This document shows positions 15,625 through 24,438 of a stretch of 64,000 bases of DNA, one piece after another. Source of the stretch: DATFDN01 sp963767645 (GTDB lineage Bacteria; Pseudomonadota; Alphaproteobacteria; Acetobacterales; Acetobacteraceae). The notes below the pieces were generated by a model. It did not search any database. It had not been told where the DNA came from and was given only the letters and a program-made list of their open reading frames with translations. How positions within the stretch are numbered: the first letter of the stretch is position 1; every line of letters begins with the position of its first letter. The position numbers and the translations under genes were made by a program. The stretch is taken from contig CAVYEW010000014.1 of assembly GCA_963767645.1 (NCBI GenBank), forward strand, positions 186,001-250,000. The letters run 5' to 3'.

Positions 15625-15924
15625 ATGACCGTCTATGAGGGCGGCCGCAGTCTCGATGGGGCGGTGGTCACGGCGGATGGCAGGCCGCTCGACCCGCGCT
15701 TCGATATCCGGACCTTCAGCCGCGCCGGGTTTGAATGGACGTACGAGGGCGATGGCCCCCGCCAGCTCGCCCTGGCCCTGCTCGCACACCGACTGAACGA
15801 TCCGGTGCGCGCCCTGGCACTGACCGAATCCTTCATGCGGGCGGTGGTGGCCGAACTCGACAACGCTTGGCGGCTGACCGACGCGGAGATCGACGCGGCC
15901 CTGGCGGGTCTGGAGCAGGGCTGA
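15625..15924 (+). CDS. Small DUF6166-like protein
   Basis: The 99-residue protein begins one base after the kinase stop codon, so it is probably co-transcribed and translationally coupled. It has the pattern of the small uncharacterised DUF6166 family, with FEWTYEGDGPRQLALALLAH in the middle followed by a helical C-terminus (RLTDAEIDAALAGL). No catalytic motif, signal peptide or membrane segment is visible. Its function is unknown; a link to the kinase is suggested only by position. Confidence 0.7.
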   Translation: MTVYEGGRSLDGAVVTADGRPLDPRFDIRTFSRAGFEWTYEGDGPRQLALALLAHRLNDPVRALALTESFMRAVVAELDNAWRLTDAEIDAALAGLEQG

Positions 15925-16059
15925 CGGGCGCTCGGGTCGGCCTCGCTCCCGGACGCCTCCCACGGGGGAGGAGGGCGGGGCGGCCCGACCCTCACGGAGC
16001 CGCTTGCTCCGGACCGTGTGCGCGCCCACAACAGACAGACTTACTCGGGAACTTAGCCC

Positions 16060-17587
16060 ATGCGTCTCCGCCTTCGTCCGATGCGCGCCGCCGTGATGGC
16101 CTCAACCGCGCTGCTTGTCCTTGCCTCCCCCTCGACCAAGCTCGCGCCCGGCGTCTTGGGCGCGCAGCCAGCGCTTGCACGCGCGGCGCCCGACAGCTTC
16201 GCCGACCTTGCCGCGCGACTGCTGCCGGCCGTGGTGAACATCTCCTCCTCCGCCGGCGTGCAGACGAGCGACAACGAGCAGCCTGGGGCGCCGCCGGGGT
16301 TCCCGCCGGGCTCACCGTTCGAGCAGTTCTTCAAGGATTTCATGGAGCGTCACCGTCCCGACGCCCCGCCCAAGCCCGACGCCGACCGGCGCATGCAGAG
16401 CCTCGGGTCCGGGTTCATCATCGACCCGTCCGGCTTGGTCGTGACGAACAATCACGTCACCGAGGGCGCCGACGACATCACCGTGACCTTGCAGGACAAC
16501 ACCTCGCTGAAGGCCAAGGTGCTCGGCCGCGACCAGACCGGCGACATCACCTTGCTGAAGGTCGATGCGGGCAAGCCGCTGCCGGCGCTGGAGTTCGGCG
16601 ATTCCTCAGCGCTGCGCGTCGGCGACTGGGTGCTGGCGATCGGCAACCCGTTCGGCCTCGGCGGCACCGTCACCGCGGGCATCGTCTCGGCGCGCGGGCG
16701 CGACATCCATGAAGGCCCGTACGACGACTTCATCCAGACCGACGCGCCGATCAACCGCGGCAACTCCGGCGGGCCGCTGTTCAACATGGATGGGCAGGTG
16801 ATCGGCATCAACACGGCGATTTACTCGCCCTCGGGCGGCTCCATCGGTATCGGCTTTGCGATCCCCGCCAACATGGCCAAGCTGGTGGTGGCGCAGCTGC
16901 GACAGGTACGGACACCCGCGCCGCGGCTGGCTTGGCGTGCGCATCCAGGAGGTGACGCCCGACATCGCCGACAGTCTGGGTCTGCAAGGCGGCGCGCGCG
17001 GCGCGCTGGTGGCCGGGGTCAACCAGGCCGGCCCGGCCGACCAGGCGCACCTGCGCAGCGGCGACGTGATCCTGAGCTTCAACGGAGCGCCGGTGAAGGA
17101 CATGCGCGCGCTGCCGCGCATCGTCGCCGACACCGACGTGGGCAAGCAGGTGCCAATGACCGTGTGGCGCGACGGCAAGGAGGTCACGCTGCAGGCACTG
17201 TTGGCCGAGAAGCCGGACGACGTGGTGCAGGCCAACGCAACGCCGGCCCCGCCGCCTCCGTCAAAGCCGGCGGAGATCTCCGGTCTCGGCATGACGCTGG
17301 CGCCCATTGACCAGGGGGCCCGCGACCGCTTCCATCTCGGCGCCGACCAGAAGGGGGTCGTGATCACCGATGTCAGCCAGGGCGGCGCCGCTGCCCAGCG
17401 CGGCGTGAAGGCGGGCGACGTGATCCTGGAGATGCAGCAGGGCGGCGAGGTCAGTACGCCCGAGGACGTGCGCCGCCGGGTCGAGACGGTACGTCGCGAA
17501 GACCGCAAATCGGTACTGATGCTGATCCAGCGCGCCGACGGCATGAACTGGGTGCCGCTGCCGCTGGACGGGAACTCGCCAGGATAG
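16060..17587 (+). pseudogene. HtrA/DegP-family periplasmic serine protease, frameshifted
   Basis: The first frame encodes a signal-peptide-like N-terminus, then a trypsin-like protease domain with the full triad: His132 (VVTNNHVTEG), Asp162 (QTGDITLLKV) and Ser236 (RGNSGGPLF). After ADIPANMAKL-like sequence the frame is lost at CAGGTACGG (16903-16911); removing one G restores GHPRRGWLGVRIQEV and two PDZ domains (GVNQAGPADQ; DVSQGGAAAQRGVKAGDV), ending at 17587. The repaired protein would have 508 residues, normal for DegP. Either the gene is truncated after the protease domain or the extra G is a sequence error. The protein would act in periplasmic protein quality control. Confidence 0.85.
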
Positions 17588-17603
17588 GCAAATCGGCTGG
17601 CGC

Positions 17604-19547
17604 TCACCTGACCGTCGCCGGCTCCTCTTCGGCCAGGACCCGCTCCGGCGCGGGCGCCTCCAGCTGCCACGGCACGCCGACCACCGCGATGTCCGACCCG
17701 CCATTGCGCAGCAGCATCGTGCGCAGCCGGCGCTCGCGGTGGGTGTGCAGCAGCGCCTCCCACCAGCGCGCCTCGACCAGCTTCGGCAAAACCACGGCGA
17801 TGGCACGACCCGGATGTTGGCGGCGCAGCTCCTCGATGATCCGCAGCAAGGGGCCAAGCACGCTGCGGTAGGGCGAGGGCACGACCAGCAGACGCGGCGC
17901 GGGCAAACCCGCTTCCCGTGCGGGTTGCTCCACATAGCGGCCCCATTCGCTCCGTATCCGGTTCTCGTGCTCCTCCGCGTCCGGACCTTCAAGGTCGGTA
18001 CAGTGCAGCGCCGTGATGTCCGGAGACAGCCGGAGCGCATAGGCTACGGCCCTCTGGCTCACCCGGTCCCAGCGCCCGACGGGAATGACCACCAGGGGAG
18101 GCGTGTGCTCGCGCAGATCGAGCCGCCTCTGGCTGCCGCGCAGCAGCAGGCGGTCAAGTCCGGCGTAGTAGCTGTGGACCACTTTGAGCAGCGCCAGGGT
18201 CGCCGGGATCACGACGATGGTCAGCCATGCGCCCTCGGTGAACTTGGCGAGAAGGATGATAGCGAGCGCCGCTCCGGTCGCGATTGCGCCGAAGCCGTTG
18301 ATGCCGAGCCGCAGCCGGTCGGCACTTCCCTTGCCCTCGCGCCGCCAGTGCATCGCCATGCCGGTCTGGCTCAGGGTGAAGGAGAGAAAGGCGCCGACCG
18401 CGAACAAGGGGATCAGCCGGTCGGTGATGCCGCCGAAAGCGCCCAGCAGCAGCCCGGCGCCGCCCGCGAGGAACAGGATGCCGGCGGTATAGACCAGACG
18501 CCTCCCCGGCAGCGCGAACGCCTTGGGGAGGAACTCGTCATGGGCCACCTGCCGGCATAGCCGGGGGAAACCCACGAAGCTGGTGTTGGCTGACAGGCAC
18601 AGCACGGCGAGCACGCTGCCGATGGTCACGTAATAAAGCCAGCCCCGCCCATGCACGGCGGCGACGATCTGTGAGAGGACGCTCTGATAGCCTGGCTTGG
18701 TCTCGTCCATCGCCATCACGCCATAGGCGCGGGCGACATAGGCGATGCCGAGCAGCAGCAGCCCGAGCACGACGACGATCGCGGTCAGCGTACGATGGGC
18801 GTGACGGATGCGGGGTTCCCGGAATGCGCTGACGCCGTTGCTGACCGCCTCCACGCCGGTCATTGCAGTGCAGCCGGCCGCGAAGGCGCGCAGCAGCAGC
18901 CAGAGCGTCACCGCCTCGGTTCCGCTCGGGACTGCGGGCGGCGGTAGCACCGGCGTGGGATGGCCGCCGCTTGTCCAGGCGTTCCAGGTGCCCGCGATCA
19001 GGACGAAGCCGAGACTTGCGATGAAGACGTAGGTAGGGCCCGCGAAGACGAGGCCGCTTTCCCGTGTGCCGCGCAGATTGACCAGCGTGATGAGTGCGAG
19101 CACGCCCAGGCACAACGCCAGCGTGTAGGCGTGCAGCGCCGGGAGCGCGGAGGTGAGCGCGCCGATGCCGGCGGAGATGCCGACGGCGACATTGAGCATG
19201 TAGTCCACCATCAAGGCCGCTGCGGCCAGCAGGCCGGCGTTGGTGCCAAGGTTCTCCTTGGCGACGGTGTAGGAGCCGCCGTTGCTTGGATAGGCGGTGA
19301 TGGTCTGCCAATAGGAGAAGAACAGGATCGTGAGCAGAACCAGGATCACCCAGGTGATCGGGCCGACTGCCCCCAATCCCGCGGCGCCGAGCGGAACGAG
19401 GACGGTGAGCGCGGCCTCCGGGCCGTACGCGGCGGAGCCGAGCCCGTCGAGCCCCATCGCGGGTAGGCCTTCGAGCACGCCGATCTTCCGGTCCTCGGCT
19501 TCCCGGTTCGCCAGGGCCCGGCCGAGAAAGAGCTTGGTCAGGGACAT
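17604..19547 (-). CDS. APC-superfamily permease, KimA/YdaO-like potassium importer
   Basis: This 647-residue inner-membrane protein has about twelve membrane segments in its first 460 residues with APC signatures (GLDGLGSAAYGPEAAL, YPSNGGSYTVAKENLGT) and a cytoplasmic C-terminal domain of about 180 residues that looks like a universal-stress-type fold (VVIPVGRWDRVSQRAVAYAL, VLPKLVEARWWEALLHTH). This layout matches KimA (YdaO) high-affinity potassium importers, whose C-terminal domain binds c-di-AMP in Bacillus. Whether c-di-AMP exists in this organism is not known from the window. It converges on the HtrA gene and is divergent from the racemase-fold gene. Confidence 0.8.
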   Translation of the reverse strand: MSLTKLFLGRALANREAEDRKIGVLEGLPAMGLDGLGSAAYGPEAALTVLVPLGAAGLGAVGPITWVILVLLTILFFSYWQTITAYPSNGGSYTVAKENLGTNAGLLAAAALMVDYMLNVAVGISAGIGALTSALPALHAYTLALCLGVLALITLVNLRGTRESGLVFAGPTYVFIASLGFVLIAGTWNAWTSGGHPTPVLPPPAVPSGTEAVTLWLLLRAFAAGCTAMTGVEAVSNGVSAFREPRIRHAHRTLTAIVVVLGLLLLGIAYVARAYGVMAMDETKPGYQSVLSQIVAAVHGRGWLYYVTIGSVLAVLCLSANTSFVGFPRLCRQVAHDEFLPKAFALPGRRLVYTAGILFLAGGAGLLLGAFGGITDRLIPLFAVGAFLSFTLSQTGMAMHWRREGKGSADRLRLGINGFGAIATGAALAIILLAKFTEGAWLTIVVIPATLALLKVVHSYYAGLDRLLLRGSQRRLDLREHTPPLVVIPVGRWDRVSQRAVAYALRLSPDITALHCTDLEGPDAEEHENRIRSEWGRYVEQPAREAGLPAPRLLVVPSPYRSVLGPLLRIIEELRRQHPGRAIAVVLPKLVEARWWEALLHTHRERRLRTMLLRNGGSDIAVVGVPWQLEAPAPERVLAEEEPATVR

Positions 19548-19582
19548 GAAGCCTCGTTAGCGTTCGCGCCGGGATACGTCCA

Positions 19583-20398
19583 ATGCAACAAGCCAGGAGG
19601 AAGGCGGTGGCCCAATCGGGGCGGACGGTGCGGATCTGGTACCAGAGCTTCGTCGATTCTACGGAGCAGGCGCCGTACATGGAGCGGCTCCGCGCCCGCC
19701 TGCGGCGTCTCGCGGCGCCCGGAACCGAGATCGACGTGCATGGGATGTCGCCCCCCGACCGCTACTTCCACGCCCTCACCGAGTTCCGGTGCGCCGACAA
19801 GACGATCCAGGCCGCGCTGCGCTCCGAACGAGAGGGCTACGATGCCTTCGTGATCGGCCATTTCCAGGAGCCCGGCTTGCTCGAGTGCCGGGGCACGGTG
19901 GGCATTCCCGTGATCAGCCTGGGCGAGGCGACGATGCTGTACGCCTGTTCGTTGGGGCGGCGCGCGGGCCTCGTCACCATAAGCCCGGTTTTCATTCCCT
20001 GGCATGAGGAGCAGATCCGTCGGCACGGACTCGATCAGCGCATTGTCGGCGCGACCGCGATGGAAGCCGATCTGTCCCGCTTCATGCGGGCGTTCGAGGA
20101 TGCGACCGAGTACGCCGCCCTGCGCGCGGAGTTCGTCGCGCAGGTGCGGCCGTTGATCGCGCGGGGCGTCGACGTGCTCATTCCCGCCGGCGGTCTGCCG
20201 ATGCTGCTGCTCGCCGAGGAGCAGCCGTTCACCATCGACGGCGTGCTTGTGCTGGAGGGCATCGCCACAGTCCTCAAGGTCGCCGAGATGGCGGTGGCGA
20301 TGCATCGGATCACCGGAAACGTCGCCGGCCGCAGCGGGATCTATCGCCGTGCGCCCGACGGCGCGATCGCCGACTACATCGCATCCCGCCCGGCTTGA
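19583..20398 (+). CDS. Asp/Glu/hydantoin racemase-fold protein lacking both catalytic cysteines
   Basis: The 271-residue protein follows the hydantoin racemase pattern (FHALTEFRCADKTIQ; GHFQEPGLLE; IPVISLGEAT; DVLIPAGGLPML). In true racemases of this fold two cysteines do the proton transfer, in GCFxDPGL and in an LGCAGM-like motif. Here they read GHFQEPGL and IPAGGLPM, so both cysteines are replaced (His and Ala). Cysteines elsewhere do not fall at these places. The protein may be a non-racemising member, for example a lyase-, isomerase- or decarboxylase-type enzyme, or a binding protein. The following FUSC gene starts 33 bases later on the same strand. Confidence 0.75.
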   Translation: MQQARRKAVAQSGRTVRIWYQSFVDSTEQAPYMERLRARLRRLAAPGTEIDVHGMSPPDRYFHALTEFRCADKTIQAALRSEREGYDAFVIGHFQEPGLLECRGTVGIPVISLGEATMLYACSLGRRAGLVTISPVFIPWHEEQIRRHGLDQRIVGATAMEADLSRFMRAFEDATEYAALRAEFVAQVRPLIARGVDVLIPAGGLPMLLLAEEQPFTIDGVLVLEGIATVLKVAEMAVAMHRITGNVAGRSGIYRRAPDGAIADYIASRPA

Positions 20399-20431
20399 CG
20401 ACGGCCCGGTGCAGGAGACTGCTTCGGACCC

Positions 20432-21424
20432 ATGTGGGTGCCGTTGCGACTGAGCGGATCGGCTCCGCCCTGGCTTGCACCTTGGCGGCAGGCGGTGCGG
20501 ATGACTGTCGCATCCATGCTCGCCTATGCCTGCGCAACGGTTTTCGGGCTGCCCGAAGGCTATTGGGCGGTGATCACCTGCCTGGTTGTCGTGCAGGCCA
20601 ATCTCGGCGGAACGCTCGAGGCCGGGATGTCGCGGCTGTACGGCACGATGGCCGGAGCGCTGTTCGGGGGCATAGGCGGCTGGATGCGGACGCGGACGCC
20701 GATTCCGGAGGCCGTCATCCTGCTCGCGGCGATCCTGCCTTGCTCGCTGCTGGCCGCGGCGAAGCCGAAATTCCGCCTGGCGCCGGTCACGGCCGGCTTG
20801 GTTCTCCTGGTGTTTGCGCATGGCGGCGCCCCGCTCAGAATGGCCTTCATCCGAGTGGCCGAAATCGCCATTGGCAGCGTGATCGGCATGCTCACCGCAT
20901 TGCTGGTGCTGCCCGGCCGGGGAGCCGTCGCGCTGCACCAGCACGGCGCCGCCGCCCTCGACGCAATGGGCGAACTGGCGCGCTCCTATCTCACCGATAC
21001 AGCCAGTGCGGAGCCGTTCAACAGGCGGATTCAGGCCGCGATCGACCGGGCACAGACGACCTGCGCCGAGGCCGCGCGCGAGCAAGCTGCGCATCTGGCC
21101 GGCGGTCCGCCGCCCGAGCCATTGATGCGCACGCTGCGCCGTTTGCGCACCGACGTCGCGCTGCTCGGCCGGGCGATTTCGGTCGAGCCCGCCGGAGACG
21201 AGCATGGGCGGCTAGCTGACACGCTCCTCGCATGGTTCAGGGCCGCTGCACACGCGCTGCGAACCGCAAGCGCGCCGCCCGACTTGGGCGCAGTGAAGGA
21301 CGCGAGTGTCGCCGTGGCGCCGGAAAGCGCGCTCGGCTTCGCGCTCCTCGTCCTGGCCCGAGACCAGGAGGAGTTGCGGGACCGCATGGCAGAGCGCGCC
21401 ACGCCGCATCGCCCGTCCGGCTGA
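20432..21424 (+). CDS. FUSC-family membrane protein (aromatic acid exporter-like)
   Basis: This 330-residue protein has an N-terminal membrane domain of about 150 residues with some five to six segments (AVRMTVASMLAYACATVFGL, EGYWAVITCLVVVQANLGGT), the GYWA motif typical of FUSC/AaeB-type exporters, and a cytoplasmic helical C-terminal half. It is half the size of full two-module FUSC proteins. It follows the racemase-fold gene and converges on serA with ten bases between the stops. Substrate unknown. Confidence 0.8.
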   Translation: MWVPLRLSGSAPPWLAPWRQAVRMTVASMLAYACATVFGLPEGYWAVITCLVVVQANLGGTLEAGMSRLYGTMAGALFGGIGGWMRTRTPIPEAVILLAAILPCSLLAAAKPKFRLAPVTAGLVLLVFAHGGAPLRMAFIRVAEIAIGSVIGMLTALLVLPGRGAVALHQHGAAALDAMGELARSYLTDTASAEPFNRRIQAAIDRAQTTCAEAAREQAAHLAGGPPPEPLMRTLRRLRTDVALLGRAISVEPAGDEHGRLADTLLAWFRAAAHALRTASAPPDLGAVKDASVAVAPESALGFALLVLARDQEELRDRMAERATPHRPSG

Positions 21425-21434
21425 GACGGCCGCT

Positions 21435-23021
21435 TCAGAACGCGAGCGAGGTCGCCTGCATCACTAGTGGCAGGGTGCGCACCATTTCGAGCACCGCTTC
21501 CGGCACGGGTTCATCCACCGACACCAGGCAGATCGCATCGCCGCCAGCCTCCGCCCGGCCGAGATGGAAGGTCGCAATGTTGATTCCCGCGCCGGCCAGG
21601 GTCGCGCCGAAGCGGCCGATGAAGCCAGGCTTGTCCTGGTTGGTGACGTACAGCATGTGCGGCGCGAAATCCGCCTCCACCCGAATTCCCTTGATCTCGA
21701 CGATGCGCGGGCGGGCGCCCGCGAACAGGGTGCCGGCAACGGAGCGGCTGAGGCGGTCGGTCTTCACCGTCACGCCCACCAAGGTCTGGTACTCGCTCGG
21801 CCGGTCGTGCACGGTTTCCGTTACGTCGATCCCGCGCTCGCGCGCCGCGATGGGAGCGTTGACCATGTTGACGCCCTCCATCACCGGGGTCAGCAGGCCA
21901 GCCAGCACGGCGGCGGTGAGCGGGCGATGGTTCAACGACGCCGCATGGCCTTCATACTCGATCACCACCCGCCGGATCACGCCCTCCTGAGCCTGTGTCA
22001 GCTGTCCGGCAAAGGCACCAAGCTGGCGCGACAGTTCCGTGTACGGCTTCAGCCGCGGCGCGTCCTCGGCCGAGACCGAGGGCATGTTGACCGCGTTCGC
22101 GACGGCGCCGCTCAGCAGGAAGTCGCTCATCTGCTCGGCGATCTGCAAGGCGACCTTCTCCTGCGCCTCGGCGGTCGCCGCGCCCAAATGCGGCGTGCAG
22201 ACCACGTTCTCCAGCGCAAACAGCGGGCTGTCGATCGCCGGCTCGGTCTCGAACACGTCGAGCGCGGCCCCGGCGACATGCCCTGACCGGATTGCATCCG
22301 CCAGCGCCGCCTCGTCGAGCAGGCCGCCCCGCGCGCAGTTGATGATGCGAACGCCCTTCTTGGTGCGCCCGATGGCTTCGCGCGAGAGGATGTCGCGCGT
22401 GCTGTCGGTCAGCGGCGCATGGAGCGAGATAATGTCGGCGCGCGCCAGCAGCGCATCCAGCTCCACCTTCTCCACTCCGAGCTCGATGGCGCGCTTCTCC
22501 GACAGGAACGGGTCGAAGGCGAGCACCTTCATGTGCAACCCGATCGCACGCTCCGCGACGATTCCGCCAATATTGCCGCAGCCGATGAGCCCGAGCGTCT
22601 TGCCGGTCAGCTCGACACCCATGAAACGGTTCTTCTCCCATTTGCCTGCCCGCGTGGAGGCAGAGGCTTCGGGGATCTGCCGCGCCAGGGCGAACATCAT
22701 GGCGATTGCGTGTTCGGCGGTGGTGATGGCGTTGCCGTGCGGGGTGTTCATCACTACCACGCCCCGCGCGGTGGCCGCGCGCACGTCGATGTTGTCGACG
22801 CCGATCCCGGCGCGGCCGACGACCTTGAGGTTGGTTGCCTTGTCAAGCAGTTCGCGCGTGACCTTGGTAGCCGAGCGGATGGCGAGCCCGTGATAGGCGC
22901 CGATGATGCCGCGCAGATCGGCGGGCGAGAGTCCCGGCCGCATGTCGGCCTCGATGCCGCGCGCGGTGAAGATGTCCACCGCGGCCGGGGAGAGCTTGTC
23001 GGAGATGAGGATTATGGGCAT
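21435..23021 (-). CDS. serA: D-3-phosphoglycerate dehydrogenase
   Basis: SerA oxidises 3-phosphoglycerate to 3-phosphohydroxypyruvate, the first step of serine synthesis. The 528-residue long form has the NAD-binding motif LIGCGNIGGIVAERA, the catalytic Arg in INCARGGLLDE, the Glu and the His in CTPHLGAATAEAQEK, then an intervening domain and a C-terminal ACT domain (MLYVTNQDKPGFIGRFGATL) for serine sensing. It lies 87 bases downstream of serC on the same strand, so the first two steps are probably one operon. Confidence 0.97.
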   Translation of the reverse strand: MPIILISDKLSPAAVDIFTARGIEADMRPGLSPADLRGIIGAYHGLAIRSATKVTRELLDKATNLKVVGRAGIGVDNIDVRAATARGVVVMNTPHGNAITTAEHAIAMMFALARQIPEASASTRAGKWEKNRFMGVELTGKTLGLIGCGNIGGIVAERAIGLHMKVLAFDPFLSEKRAIELGVEKVELDALLARADIISLHAPLTDSTRDILSREAIGRTKKGVRIINCARGGLLDEAALADAIRSGHVAGAALDVFETEPAIDSPLFALENVVCTPHLGAATAEAQEKVALQIAEQMSDFLLSGAVANAVNMPSVSAEDAPRLKPYTELSRQLGAFAGQLTQAQEGVIRRVVIEYEGHAASLNHRPLTAAVLAGLLTPVMEGVNMVNAPIAARERGIDVTETVHDRPSEYQTLVGVTVKTDRLSRSVAGTLFAGARPRIVEIKGIRVEADFAPHMLYVTNQDKPGFIGRFGATLAGAGINIATFHLGRAEAGGDAICLVSVDEPVPEAVLEMVRTLPLVMQATSLAF

Positions 23022-23108
23022 GGGGGGTTCCGGCGAATGTCTCGTGGCTGGTATTGTTCTGATCGCGCCTCGCCCTGACCCGCCAGGCCCGCTCTCACCA
23101 AGTTGTTG

Positions 23109-24257
23109 TTATTCCGCGGCCTCGCGGCTCGCGGCCGCGACCTGCGCGAACGCCCAATCGAGCCAGGGCGGCAGCGCGCGCACATCCGCCGACTCCACCG
23201 TGGCGCCGCCCCAGATACGCAAGCCGGGTGGGGCATCGCGATAGGCACCGATGTCGTAGGCCACGCCCTCCGTGTCGAGCAGCGCGGCGACGGCCTTGGC
23301 GGAGCCGGGCGGATCGACGCGCAGGCAGATCGACGTGCAGGAGCGCGTCGCCTTGTGCTCGGCGAGAAAATCGACCCAGGGCGTACGCGCGACCCATTCG
23401 GCAATGGCGGCGAGGTTGGCCTCGCTGCGCGCGATCAGCCCGCGCAGTCCGCCCGCCTGCTCGGCCCAACGCAACCCATCCAGGGCGTCCTCGGCGCAGA
23501 GCATCGAGGGTGTGTTGATCGTCTCGCCCTTGAAGATGCCCTCGATCAGTTTGCCGCCTTTCGTCAGGCGGAAGATCTTCGGCATTGGCCAGGGCGGTGA
23601 ATAGCTCTCGAGCCGCGCGACCGCGCGCGGCGACAGTGCGAGCATCCCGTGCGCCGCTTCACCGCCAAGCACCTTCTGCCAGGACCAGGTGACGACATCG
23701 AGCTTGTCCCACGGCAGATCCATCGCGAACGCAGCCGAGGTGGCGTCGCAGATCACCAGTCCATCGCGCGATGCCGGAATCCAGTCTCCGTCGGGCAATC
23801 GAACGCCGGACGTGGTGCCGTTCCAGGTCAGCACCACATCGCGCGCGAAATCGACCGCGGCGAGATCGGGCAGCTTCCCGTACGGCGCCGACAGCACCCG
23901 CGCGTCTTTGAGGCGGAGCTGCTTGACGACATCGTTCGCCCAACCCTCGGAGAAGCTCTCATAGGCGAGCACATCGACCCCGCGCGCACCGAGCAGCGAC
24001 CACAGCGCCATCTCGATCGCCCCGGTGTCGGAGGCGGGCACGATGCCGAGCCGCCAGCCGGAAGGCATCCCCAGGATCGCGCGCGATCGTTCGATCACCT
24101 CGGCGAGCCGCGCCTTGGGGGCGGCGGCGCGATGACTGCGGCCGAAATGCGCTCCCCGCAGCGCGTCCAGCGTGAATCCGGGACGCTTGGCGCAAGGGCC
24201 GGAGGAGAAATTGGGATTGGCCGGACGAATGTCCGGCTTCGCGGCGAGACCCGCCAT
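23109..24257 (-). CDS. serC: Phosphoserine aminotransferase
   Basis: SerC converts 3-phosphohydroxypyruvate to phosphoserine with pyridoxal phosphate. The 382-residue protein is of the alphaproteobacterial type, starting with PNFSSGPCAKRPGF; the cofactor lysine is in TWSWQKVLGGEAAHG and the phosphate motif in VPASDTGAIEMALW. The ATG is preceded by GGGAGAGC. It is upstream of serA on the same strand and divergent from the phosphodiesterase-family gene at 24439. Confidence 0.95.
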   Translation of the reverse strand: MAGLAAKPDIRPANPNFSSGPCAKRPGFTLDALRGAHFGRSHRAAAPKARLAEVIERSRAILGMPSGWRLGIVPASDTGAIEMALWSLLGARGVDVLAYESFSEGWANDVVKQLRLKDARVLSAPYGKLPDLAAVDFARDVVLTWNGTTSGVRLPDGDWIPASRDGLVICDATSAAFAMDLPWDKLDVVTWSWQKVLGGEAAHGMLALSPRAVARLESYSPPWPMPKIFRLTKGGKLIEGIFKGETINTPSMLCAEDALDGLRWAEQAGGLRGLIARSEANLAAIAEWVARTPWVDFLAEHKATRSCTSICLRVDPPGSAKAVAALLDTEGVAYDIGAYRDAPPGLRIWGGATVESADVRALPPWLDWAFAQVAAASREAAE

Positions 24258-24438
24258 GGTAGCTCTCCCTTTCAGAAGAGAAGCGCCCCGGTGGGGGGGC
24301 GTGGCCCGGCGCCGCGTTTAGGCCGGGCAGCGGACTGCGTCAAGCAGAACGGGGTTCGCCAAAGCGTCGCGGTTCTGTCATGTCTCCGCCACCCTGCGGG
24401 CCTAGCCCTGATGAGACGCAACGAACGGGAGCTATCGT

